Source of the DNA: Methanomicrobiales archaeon | Lineage (GTDB): Archaea > Halobacteriota > Methanomicrobia > Methanomicrobiales > JACTUA01 | Direction of reading: 5' to 3' | Assembly: GCA_028678815.1 (NCBI GenBank) | Contig: JAJRCS010000102.1 | Span: 1-7,582 of the forward strand | Length of the DNA stretch: 7,582 nucleotides | Shown: one piece after another, positions 1 through 5,426 of the stretch | How the letters are laid out: each line of letters starts with the position of its first letter | Position numbering within the stretch: position 1 is the first letter of the stretch | Program-made: the position numbers and the translations under genes | Notes under the pieces: model-generated | Seen by the model: the letters and a program-made list of their open reading frames with translations, nothing else | Database searches by the model: none | Told to the model about the DNA's origin: nothing

Positions 1-667
1 TGAGGACCTCGATCATGTCCTCGTCCAGGGTGTTGTCCTTGGGGTCGAGGATCCGGTTGAGGATGTAGAGCTCGGAGACGAACTCATCGGGCCCGATGAC
101 ATGGAGCTCCCCGAGGGAGGCGGGGAGGAGCCGGCCGACCTCCCGGATCTGCGCCGACATCTCGTCGGTGAGGTACCCCATGCTCGTGTAGGCCTGGATG
201 AGGATCTCCAGCCGGTCATGGCCATAGCGGTTGATGATCTTCGAGGTCCAGCCGAAGAGCCGGTGGACCTTCCTGAGCCGGAGCTTCTCCCCCGGCTTCT
301 GGGATCCAAAGGATGCCGGTGGCATCTTTCCCTTGTTTCTGAGCATATTCGCGAGCTCCTCCTCCACGGTCCTCTGGGAGCCAAACCCCTCCTCCTCCGG
401 CAGTGCCTCCTCTTCGGGCTTCTCCTCCTCCGCAGGGGTCTCCTCCACCGGTGGCTTCGCCGGGAAGGCGCCCCTGAGGAAGGGATTGTCCTTCTCGTTC
501 AGCCGGTCCCGGATATCGATGAGGAGCTTCTTGATGGAGGTCTTCAGGAGGTCCATCTCCTCCTGCATCTTGAGGAGCTTCACGTCGATATCGCCCGAGG
601 AAGGGGCCGCTGCCACGGCGGGGTCCTCCTCCGGTGGTGAGTTCATACTGATATTGAGCCTGGCCAT
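1..667 (-). CDS. flaD: Archaellum-associated FlaD/FlaE-family protein, 3' end outside window
   Basis: Archaellum accessory protein with a FlaD/E domain (PF04659 type). Proteins of this family sit at the cytoplasmic base of the archaellum motor and link it to chemotaxis input in euryarchaea. The visible 222 residues begin MARLNISMNSPPEE. Residues about 26-60 form a probable coiled coil (VKLLKMQEEMDLLKTSIKKL). A Pro/Glu-rich linker follows at about 70-105. The FlaD/E signature lies at about 138-200, including GWTSKIINRYGHDRLEILI and then AYTSMGYLTDEMSAQI. The frame is open through the left edge, so the C-terminus is unseen. The ATG at 667 was chosen because GTGAG lies 6 nt upstream and the next upstream ATG is followed at once by TGA. 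It lies downstream of two archaellin genes on the same strand, as in archaellum operons. Whether it is FlaD, FlaE or a FlaCE-type fusion cannot be settled from this part. Confidence 0.85.
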   Translation of the reverse strand, partial: MARLNISMNSPPEEDPAVAAAPSSGDIDVKLLKMQEEMDLLKTSIKKLLIDIRDRLNEKDNPFLRGAFPAKPPVEETPAEEEKPEEEALPEEEGFGSQRTVEEELANMLRNKGKMPPASFGSQKPGEKLRLRKVHRLFGWTSKIINRYGHDRLEILIQAYTSMGYLTDEMSAQIREVGRLLPASLGELHVIGPDEFVSELYILNRILDPKDNTLDEDMIEVL

Positions 668-700
668 AGCGCACTCACATGAAAAAAATTAATCACTCAT

Positions 701-714
701 ACTAAATATATTTT
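701..714 (-). promoter_or_regulatory. Probable TATA box for the FlaD/E gene
   Basis: The minus strand reads AAAATATATTTA here, close to the archaeal box A. It is centred about 40 nt upstream of the ATG at 667, which would put the transcript start near 682 and give a leader of about 15 nt that includes the GTGAG site at 674-678. The surrounding 690-780 stretch is very AT-rich, so other box positions are possible. Confidence 0.45.
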
Positions 715-834
715 GTCATTTGTTATTTTTCATAAAAGTAATAGTGTTTACAAAATAATCAAAATTTAACCCTTAAAACACGGAATCGCCCCTTTTCATG
801 GATTATACTTCCGGGCCATTCCCATCACCTTTCT

Positions 835-860
835 ATGCACCGCGCCCGGGCGCGGGGCAT
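835..860. repeat. 26-nt near-perfect inverted repeat between archaellin and FlaD/E genes
   Basis: Positions 835-860 are palindromic with a single mismatched pair (839/856). The inner 14 nt, CGCGCCCGGGCGCG at 841-854, are a perfect palindrome, flanked by ATGC and GCAT arms. As RNA it would fold into a very stable GC-rich stem. It lies 23 nt past the stop of the second archaellin gene and about 170 nt before the FlaD/E start. It could protect or end the archaellin mRNA, or be a protein binding site; the sequence alone does not decide. Confidence 0.7.
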
Positions 861-868
861 CCCAGCCG

Positions 869-875
869 AAAAAAA
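869..875 (-). terminator. T7 run after the second archaellin gene
   Basis: On the minus strand seven consecutive T residues begin 7 nt after the archaellin stop codon TAA (885-883). Oligo-T tracts just past the stop are the usual intrinsic termination signal in euryarchaea. The strong inverted repeat at 835-860 lies immediately downstream. Partial termination here would make archaellin mRNA more abundant than mRNA for downstream motor genes. Confidence 0.45.
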
Positions 876-882
876 GGTGGAT

Positions 883-1509
883 TTAGTGGAGCACGTTCAT
901 GGGAGTGAGACCCCCAGGAGCGGACTTGTGGATCGGAAGAGCTGCACCGATGTCCGGCCTGACGGTGAGGGTGAAGTCCTCTGACGGAGGCAGGCCTCCG
1001 GTGGTATCGGTCACCGCGCTCAGGTTGACCTGAACGGTGAACTGCTCGTTCCTCTCGAGGGCTGCATCCCCGTCATCATTCTGGGAGGTCACGATGCACC
1101 ACTGGTATGTCGACGGCATGTTCCCGCCCGAGCACCTCGGATCGGTGTCGCTGGTACCGCTGGAGAAGTCGATGGTCTTCAGGACACTCCTGTTCTGGTA
1201 GGTGAAGACCGTCTTGTTCATGTCCACCGATGATCCGCCGGCTGCAAGCCCGACGGTGAAGAGGATGGCGTTAATCCTGGGAGGGGAGGTAATGGTCCCC
1301 TGGGCCGAACCGTACGTCTCTCCTATGATGATGAGGTTGGAGGACGCCTGCTGGACACCGGAGTAAACGACCTGCTGGGCCTTCTGGGTCGTGAAGAACC
1401 CTGCCCCGAGCACCACGTACGAGAAGACCGCCGCCACTACCACGAAGGCGATGAGGACGATGGCCGCTTCAAGGCCGGTAAAGGCCTCAGATTTCTGGAA
1501 TTTCTTCAT
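883..1509 (-). CDS. flaB: Archaellin (second copy), archaellum filament subunit
   Basis: Major filament protein of the archaellum (PF01917), 208 residues. The N-terminus MKKFQKSEAFTG is a class III signal peptide, cleaved after Gly12 by a FlaK/PibD-type prepilin peptidase. It is followed by the hydrophobic assembly helix LEAAIVLIAFVVVAAVFS at residues 13-30. The variable surface domain has three N-glycosylation sequons (N98, N106, N162), two cysteines (C126, C138) that could pair, and an acidic NDDGD loop near 144-148. The start is the ATG at 1509: AGGAGGT lies 7 nt upstream, whereas the GTG at 1518 overlaps that site and is unlikely. The site also overlaps the TAG stop of the preceding archaellin, with a 12-nt gap, so the two genes are surely cotranscribed. 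The C-terminal block APGGLTPMN matches its neighbour. Confidence 0.95.
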   Translation of the reverse strand: MKKFQKSEAFTGLEAAIVLIAFVVVAAVFSYVVLGAGFFTTQKAQQVVYSGVQQASSNLIIIGETYGSAQGTITSPPRINAILFTVGLAAGGSSVDMNKTVFTYQNRSVLKTIDFSSGTSDTDPRCSGGNMPSTYQWCIVTSQNDDGDAALERNEQFTVQVNLSAVTDTTGGLPPSEDFTLTVRPDIGAALPIHKSAPGGLTPMNVLH

Positions 1510-1514
1510 CTCAT

Positions 1515-1522
1515 GCACCTCC
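1515..1522 (-). promoter_or_regulatory. Shine-Dalgarno site overlapping the upstream archaellin stop
   Basis: The minus strand reads TAGGAGGT, in which TAG is the stop of the first archaellin and AGGAGGT is the ribosome binding site of the second, 7 nt before its ATG at 1509. This decides the start and implies that ribosomes finishing the first gene can reinitiate directly on the second. Confidence 0.75.
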
Positions 1523-2121
1523 TAGTAGAGCTTGTTCACCGGATCGATGCCCCCGGGGGCTGTCCGCGCGATGGAGAGCGCAGGGCCGACTATGGGCTTG
1601 ACCTCAAGGGTGAAGGCGTCACGGGCCGCAATGGAGCTCTTGCTTTCCTGAAGGTGAACGACAAGATCCATCTGTTCGCCGCCTTCGAGGAGGTCATTGC
1701 CATTCCCGTTGATATCCCGTACTATGCTCCAGTTATTCGCTGGAGGGTTGGCGTTGGGCCTCAGTGGGGCACCCAAGGGCTTGCCAATATCCTGACGGAC
1801 GCTCTGGTTGGCGAAGACCATGGTGAGCTTGGTCATGTCAATGGGCATGCCGCCGGGTGCGAGACCTACGGTGAAGTTCAGGTAGTTGATCTGCACTCCG
1901 CCGCCGGTCGTGTCAACCCCGTAGACGTCCCCCAGGAGCTCGAAGCTCGAGGCTGCCTGCTGGACGCCCGTGTACACGGCCTCCTGGCTCTTCTGGGTGG
2001 AGAAGAACCCGGCCCCGAGTACCACGTAGGAGAAGACTGCAGCCACGACCACGAAGGCGATCAGAACGATGGCCGCCTCGAGGCCGGTGAATGCATCTTC
2101 ACGACTCAGTAGACGTTTCAT
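1522..2121 (-). CDS. flaB: Archaellin (first copy), archaellum filament subunit
   Basis: Archaellin of 199 residues, first gene of the archaellum locus. The signal peptide MKRLLSREDAFTG is cleaved after Gly13 and followed by the same hydrophobic helix as the second copy. Sequons lie at N82 (NFT), N105 (NQS) and N130 (NWS). Residues about 136-149 (DINGNGNDLLEGGE) resemble an acidic metal-binding loop, a feature known in some methanogen archaellins; binding here is inference. There are no cysteines, unlike the second copy. The start ATG at 2121 has AGGTG about 7 nt upstream, and a TATA-like box lies 60-70 nt upstream. N- and C-terminal blocks are conserved with the second copy while the middle is strongly diverged, so the two proteins probably take different places in the filament. 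DNA coding for the shared helix differs mainly at third positions, so the duplication is not recent. Confidence 0.95.
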   Translation of the reverse strand: MKRLLSREDAFTGLEAAIVLIAFVVVAAVFSYVVLGAGFFSTQKSQEAVYTGVQQAASSFELLGDVYGVDTTGGGVQINYLNFTVGLAPGGMPIDMTKLTMVFANQSVRQDIGKPLGAPLRPNANPPANNWSIVRDINGNGNDLLEGGEQMDLVVHLQESKSSIAARDAFTLEVKPIVGPALSIARTAPGGIDPVNKLY

Positions 2122-2180
2122 AGACTACACCTGTCAGTATCCCGAATCTCTCCAGGTATACTCATTGTTAAATCTGCTTT

Positions 2181-2190
2181 TATGTATAAA
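2181..2190 (-). promoter_or_regulatory. Probable TATA box for the archaellin operon
   Basis: The minus strand reads TTTATACATA, a good archaeal box A, centred about 64 nt upstream of the ATG at 2121. The transcript would start near 2158 with a leader of about 35-40 nt. It lies in the 101-nt AT-rich gap between the HEAT-repeat gene and the first archaellin. A second weaker candidate, GGTTTATAG, sits at 2200-2208. Confidence 0.55.
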
Positions 2191-2222
2191 ACCTTTTCTC
2201 TATAAACCGGGGATTATTATAT

Positions 2223-3299
2223 TTATTCAGGTAAAGTTGTATGATTTTTTATCTTGGATATGGCTTCAACCGCCGCATCATGCAGTTCAGGATTGCGATC
2301 CGATGCGGCCCGGGTGAGGGGCGGGAGGGCCTTCGGATCGGCGATCTTCCCGAGGGCGGCCGCCGCCCGGATGCGTACCCCGCTGTCCGGGTCGGCCAGG
2401 GCGGCGATGAGGAGGTCGGTGGCCCGGGGATCACCCATCCTCCCCAGGGACTTCACCGCCTCCCTCCGGACGAACCGGTTCTCATCGCCCAGGGCTCCCA
2501 TGAGGGGCTCGACCGCCCGGGGATCCCCGATGATCCGGAGGGCGATGGCGCTCCCCATCCGGATATGCCAGTCCGGGTCACCCAGGGCCTCCAGGAGGGG
2601 TGCGACGGCCAGCTCCCCGAGGGACCCGAGGGCCTGGGCCGAGGCCTCCCGGACGACCCGGTTCTCGTCGCTCATGAGGGCGACGAGGGGTGCGACGGCC
2701 CTCGGGTCCCCGCTCCTCCCCAGGGAGGCGATGGCGGCCTTCCTCACCCGGGGGTCCTGAATGGTGAGGGTGGAGAGGAGGGAATCGATATCCTCCCCGG
2801 AGCCCGGCTCGGCCTGTTCCCTGGCAGGATCGCCCTCCTTCACCCCGGGCACCCGGGGTACTGCACCCTCCATCCTCCGGGCACTGAGAAACCGGGAAAG
2901 GCGCTTCCACTGCCCCATGGTGAAGAGGGAGATGGCGGCCACCACCCAGACATAAATGGCGAGGTAGACGAGGATGAGGGGATCGAAGGGGATCCCGTTC
3001 GCGTACCCGAAGAGGATCATCCCGATGGAGATCCCGACGAGGACACAGATGAAGAGGAGCCCGCGCCTGGGGTACCAGATGGCGGCGAGGACGATGGGAA
3101 TGCAGTACAGGAGGGGGAAGAGGGGAAGGATCTGCCGGGAGAAGGCCTCCACGGGGCTCGTGATGGCATAGGCATGGAGGAGGAGGACCACCATGGTGAA
3201 GACCCCGATGAGAAAGGGCTTCAGGATCCCGCTCTCCTGGAACTCAGCGCCCGCCCCCGGAAGAGATGCAGCCCCTGGCATGGGATATGAATAAATCAT
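2223..3299 (-). CDS. Membrane protein with four predicted TM helices and six C-terminal HEAT-like repeats
   Basis: Unnamed 358-residue protein. Hydrophobic segments at about 28-46, 57-76, 79-99 and 107-127 predict four membrane helices, followed by a basic stretch (WKRLSRFLSARR) and a linker to about 168 that should be cytoplasmic. Residues 168-358 hold six repeats of about 31 residues of the HEAT/PBS-lyase type, with recurring D-P/E-N..VR..A..aLG..GDPRA..PL. Such repeats form a curved helical scaffold for protein binding; no catalytic motif is visible. The ATG at 3299 has a close GAGG 4 nt upstream, but the nearest TATA-like sequence would start transcription near 3286, so the ATG at 3281 (MPGAASL) is a real alternative. 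It lies upstream of the archaellin operon on the same strand, but the archaellins have their own promoter, so a motility role is only a guess. Confidence 0.8.
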   Translation of the reverse strand: MIYSYPMPGAASLPGAGAEFQESGILKPFLIGVFTMVVLLLHAYAITSPVEAFSRQILPLFPLLYCIPIVLAAIWYPRRGLLFICVLVGISIGMILFGYANGIPFDPLILVYLAIYVWVVAAISLFTMGQWKRLSRFLSARRMEGAVPRVPGVKEGDPAREQAEPGSGEDIDSLLSTLTIQDPRVRKAAIASLGRSGDPRAVAPLVALMSDENRVVREASAQALGSLGELAVAPLLEALGDPDWHIRMGSAIALRIIGDPRAVEPLMGALGDENRFVRREAVKSLGRMGDPRATDLLIAALADPDSGVRIRAAAALGKIADPKALPPLTRAASDRNPELHDAAVEAISKIKNHTTLPE

Positions 3300-3304
3300 A
3301 ATTC

Positions 3305-3320
3305 CTCTATTTATATTATA
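3305..3320. promoter_or_regulatory. AT-rich island, probable divergent TATA boxes
   Basis: Plus-strand TTTATATTA (3310-3318) is close to the archaeal box A and would start a rightward transcript near 3340. The complementary ATAATATAAATA could serve the leftward TM-HEAT gene, starting near 3286. One island may therefore serve both divergent genes. The rightward transcript would have a leader of about 115 nt before the ATG at 3455. Confidence 0.4.
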
Positions 3321-3371
3321 CTATTCTTAACAACCGTCCAGTGATTCCATTTGAACAAATACAGGGACCAG

Positions 3372-3404
3372 GGGATTCTCTGGCCGCAGGCCGGGAAGAA
3401 TCCT
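3372..3404 (+). other. Candidate stem-loop in the leader of the surface-protein gene
   Basis: GGATTCT (3373-3379) pairs perfectly with AGAATCC (3397-3403), and inside it TGGCC (3381-3385) can pair with GGCC/GGCCG around GCA (3386-3388). The pyrimidine-rich sequence TTATTATCTCTTCTCCC follows. If transcription starts near 3340 this hairpin lies in the leader; alternatively TTATTATC is itself a promoter box for a shorter transcript. Confidence 0.35.
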
Positions 3405-3454
3405 TATTATCTCTTCTCCCATATACTCTTGAAAGAAGCGGGTGGAAGGGAGCT

Positions 3455-4129
3455 ATGCGGAAGCAGGATGTCCTCGTGGTCGTGATCTCCGTCGCGGCCT
3501 TCGCGATCCTCGCCCTCGTCGTGCAGCCCCTCATCACCGGGGGGAGCCTCGGCCTGCCCGTCGGGGGGAAGAACCAGGAGGGGGCCGTCACCCCGGCCAG
3601 CACCATCCCCACGCCCACCCCGCGGATGACCGCCGCTCCCCCCCAGAAACGCATCACCCCCACACCCACGACCCCTGCCCCCACCCCGACCCCCTGGGAC
3701 GGGACGGTGAAGACCGTGGGCTTCGTGAACCAGCCGGGGAGCCAGGGGCAGCTCCCCCCGAACCCGACCATCCCCCCGGATGTCCCCCCCGACCGCTCCC
3801 TCACCACGTACGCCGTGATCACGGGGCAGTGGAGCGGGACCACCGAGAACCTCATGATCCCCTTCCCGTCCTGGGTCCTGGAATACGAGGCCGAGCCCAC
3901 GACCACGAGCGGGGAGGTCTTCCCCCGGTTCGTCCTCCAGGTCTTTGACGTGCAGAATCCGAACCGGGACGTCTTCCATGACACCCAGATCATCATCGGG
4001 GAACCGCCCGAGGATCCCTGGGTCCACAAGTTCTACGAGGGGAACCGGGAGTACTCCTTCAAGATGGATACCCGGTTCATCAAGTCCTATACCATCACCA
4101 TCAAGGTGCCGACACAGTATACCGTGTGA
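3455..4129 (+). CDS. Predicted membrane-anchored surface protein with Thr/Pro-rich stalk
   Basis: Unrecognised 224-residue protein. The N-terminus MRKQDVLVVVISVAAFAILA runs into a hydrophobic helix (residues 5-27) with a positive start, fitting an uncleaved anchor or signal sequence. There is no cysteine, hence no lipobox. Residues about 46-80 are a low-complexity stalk with repeated TPTP units, common in exported methanogen proteins and a possible O-glycosylation region. A second Pro-rich stretch covers 94-113. Residues 117-224 look like one compact beta-rich domain ending FKMDTRFIKSYTITIKVP. The ATG at 3455 was chosen over an in-frame GTG at 3341 because GGAAGGGAG precedes it and it places the hydrophobic segment at the terminus. 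The gene diverges from the TM-HEAT gene and converges on aIF5A. Function is unknown; an outward-facing location is inference. Confidence 0.8.
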   Translation: MRKQDVLVVVISVAAFAILALVVQPLITGGSLGLPVGGKNQEGAVTPASTIPTPTPRMTAAPPQKRITPTPTTPAPTPTPWDGTVKTVGFVNQPGSQGQLPPNPTIPPDVPPDRSLTTYAVITGQWSGTTENLMIPFPSWVLEYEAEPTTTSGEVFPRFVLQVFDVQNPNRDVFHDTQIIIGEPPEDPWVHKFYEGNREYSFKMDTRFIKSYTITIKVPTQYTV

Positions 4130-4171
4130 GACAGGAAAAGGAGAGCGGGAGACGGGGTGAGGAGAGGAGGG
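4128..4171 (+). other. Purine-rich spacer between convergent genes
   Basis: Of these 44 plus-strand bases only four (4132, 4146, 4153, 4158) are pyrimidines. The tract begins in the stop codon of the surface-protein gene and ends 24 nt before the aIF5A stop. Read from aIF5A it is a long C/T tract containing CTCCTTTTCC, which could help termination of that transcript. No T-run follows the surface-protein gene on the plus strand. Confidence 0.5.
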
Positions 4172-4181
4172 CCCCATCCCT

Positions 4182-4194
4182 CCCGGGAACCGGG
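4182..4194 (-). terminator. Short hairpin just past the aIF5A stop
   Basis: CCCGG and CCGGG flank the loop GAA immediately after the aIF5A stop codon. On the aIF5A transcript it would be a five-pair GC stem followed by a pyrimidine-rich tail. It could mark the 3' end, but no T-run directly follows, so this is a weak call. Confidence 0.25.
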
Positions 4195-4572
4195 TCAGTC
4201 GAGCTTCCGCTTGCCCATGGATTCTATATAGGTAATGTCTGTTCCGGGCTCGATCTTCCCGGCCTCCTCCTCGGGGATCGTCAGCTCGAACATGGTAAAG
4301 TCCTTGGTATCCATGAGCTGGATCACCCTGCCTGCCTTGGAGATGACCTGAGCGCCCTTCCGCTCCACAATCGGCACGTAGATCTTGGCAGACACGGGCT
4401 GGACGATGGACCGCTTGACATTATCGAAGAGGCCCACCGCATCGATCCGGGACTTCGCGGCCCCGTGCTTCCCGGGCTTCGAGGTTGCGATCCCGAGGAT
4501 CTTGGAGGGCTCCTCCTCGATGACCACGTACCTGCCTTCCTTCAGCTTGCCGACCTCTGTCTGTTCCTTCAT
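4195..4572 (-). CDS. eif5a: Translation factor aIF5A (hypusine-containing)
   Basis: Archaeal homologue of eIF5A and EF-P. It binds the ribosome E site and relieves stalling, for example at proline runs. The 125-residue length is typical. The hypusination loop SKPGKHGAAK occupies residues 31-40, with Lys35 the residue expected to be modified to (deoxy)hypusine by deoxyhypusine synthase. The N-terminal SH3-like domain covers about 1-70 and the C-terminal OB-fold about 71-125 (AKIYVPIVERKGAQVIS onward). The ATG at 4572 has AGAGGA 7 nt upstream, and a TATA-like sequence at 4616-4625 would give a leader of about 20 nt. It stands alone, diverging from the phosphatase gene and converging on the surface-protein gene. 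The factor matters in an organism encoding Pro-rich proteins such as its neighbour, but that link is only suggestive. Confidence 0.96.
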   Translation of the reverse strand: MKEQTEVGKLKEGRYVVIEEEPSKILGIATSKPGKHGAAKSRIDAVGLFDNVKRSIVQPVSAKIYVPIVERKGAQVISKAGRVIQLMDTKDFTMFELTIPEEEAGKIEPGTDITYIESMGKRKLD

Positions 4573-4612
4573 TCTTAAATCCTCTGTCTGTGGTACTCAT
4601 TTATCTGGATGG

Positions 4613-4626
4613 CATACCATAAATAC
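4613..4626. promoter_or_regulatory. Shared TATA-like element between aIF5A and the phosphatase gene
   Basis: The plus strand reads ATACCATAAATACC. Leftward, TATTTATGG would start aIF5A mRNA near 4594, leaving about 20 nt for its Shine-Dalgarno site. Rightward, CATAAATA is only 15-20 nt from the ATG at 4640, so a rightward transcript would begin at or very near that ATG. The 67-nt gap between the two start codons leaves little room for another promoter. Confidence 0.45.
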
Positions 4627-4639
4627 CACGCAGTGAATC

Positions 4640-5416
4640 ATGGAATTCCTGGCCTGCTGTGAGGAGATGGCCCGCGGGGTGGAGGAGATCGTGGGGGACC
4701 TGGTCGCCCGGCACGAGGGCGGCCGGTTCGTCCGGATCGGGGCCGACGGGACCCCCACCCGGCAGATCGACCAGGCCGCCGAGGACTTCATCGTGGAGTA
4801 CCTCCGGAACCATGCCCTCTGCCGGACCCTCGTCTCCGAGGAGTGCGGGAGGCGCGAGATGGACGGGGAGAAGGGGACCATCTTCCTCGATCCCGTGGAC
4901 GGGACCCACAACGCCCTCGCGGGCATCCCCTTCTATGCCCTCTCCATCGCGTATGCCGAGGAGGGGACGGTGCAGCAGGGCTTCGTCCGGGACCTCGCCC
5001 ACCGCGAGACCTTCACCGCGGTGAGGGGGAAGGGGGCGCACCTGGACGGGGGGCCCATCCGGGTCTCCCGGACCACCCTCCTCGAGGAGAGCGCCATGTC
5101 CGTCTATGGCCGGAAGTTCAACCCGGCCACGGTCCTTCACCTCGGGCAGAAGATCCGGAGGTGGCGGCTCCTCGGGGCATCGGCCCTCGAGCTCTGCTAC
5201 GTGGCCTCGGGGAGGCTGGACGGGTTCATCGACCTCCGGGCGACCCTCCGGGTGACGGATGCGGCGGCGGGGATGCTCATCTGCGAGGAGGCCGGGGGGA
5301 AGGTCTCTGACCTGGAGGGGCGGCGGATCATCTTCCCCGACGAGGTGACCGTGGGGAAGTGCCTCGTCGCGAGCAACGGGACCCTCCACGGGAAGGTCAT
5401 CGAGTACCTGAGGTGA
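4640..5416 (+). CDS. Inositol monophosphatase/fructose-bisphosphatase family phosphatase, possible NADP phosphatase
   Basis: Metal-dependent sugar/polyol phosphatase of the IMPase superfamily (PF00459), 258 residues, normal length for the archaeal IMPase/FBPase group. Metal-binding residues are visible: Glu67-Glu68 in LVSEEC, motif A DPVDGTHNALAGIPFYALS (Asp84, Asp87) and motif B VTDAAAGMLICEEAGG (Asp207, with Thr in place of the usual Trp before it). Family members hydrolyse inositol-1-phosphate and fructose-1,6-bisphosphate; the relative fused to NAD kinase in Methanocaldococcus hydrolyses NADP. Its stop lies 10 nt before NAD kinase, so NADP phosphatase activity is a serious option besides gluconeogenic FBPase. 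The ATG at 4640 has no Shine-Dalgarno site and sits close behind a TATA-like box, suggesting a leaderless mRNA. The ATG at 4667 is an alternative but has GGAG directly abutting it. Confidence 0.9.
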   Translation: MEFLACCEEMARGVEEIVGDLVARHEGGRFVRIGADGTPTRQIDQAAEDFIVEYLRNHALCRTLVSEECGRREMDGEKGTIFLDPVDGTHNALAGIPFYALSIAYAEEGTVQQGFVRDLAHRETFTAVRGKGAHLDGGPIRVSRTTLLEESAMSVYGRKFNPATVLHLGQKIRRWRLLGASALELCYVASGRLDGFIDLRATLRVTDAAAGMLICEEAGGKVSDLEGRRIIFPDEVTVGKCLVASNGTLHGKVIEYLR

Positions 5417-5426
5417 TGGTGCAGCC

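Noticed and set aside
1510..1518. GTG start for the second archaellin at 1518
   Set aside because: The GTG overlaps the ribosome binding site; the ATG at 1509 has ideal spacing and gives a normal-length signal peptide.
2223..2800. Possible DNA tandem repeat of about 93 bp
   Set aside because: The periodicity reflects protein HEAT repeats; the copies differ too much in DNA sequence to be a tandem repeat array or CRISPR.
2241..3290. Long plus-strand open frame of 349 codons
   Set aside because: It is antisense to the HEAT-repeat gene. Its Gly/Asp/Pro/Glu-rich composition follows from GC-rich codon bias and the repeats, and it shows no domain.
3341..3454. In-frame GTG extension of the surface-protein gene
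   Set aside because: It would bury the hydrophobic anchor 38 residues inside the protein, has no ribosome site, and overlaps a predicted hairpin.
3407..4177. Minus-strand open frame opposite the surface-protein gene
   Set aside because: Glycine-rich low-complexity translation produced by reading the Thr/Pro stalk backwards; no start context or domain.
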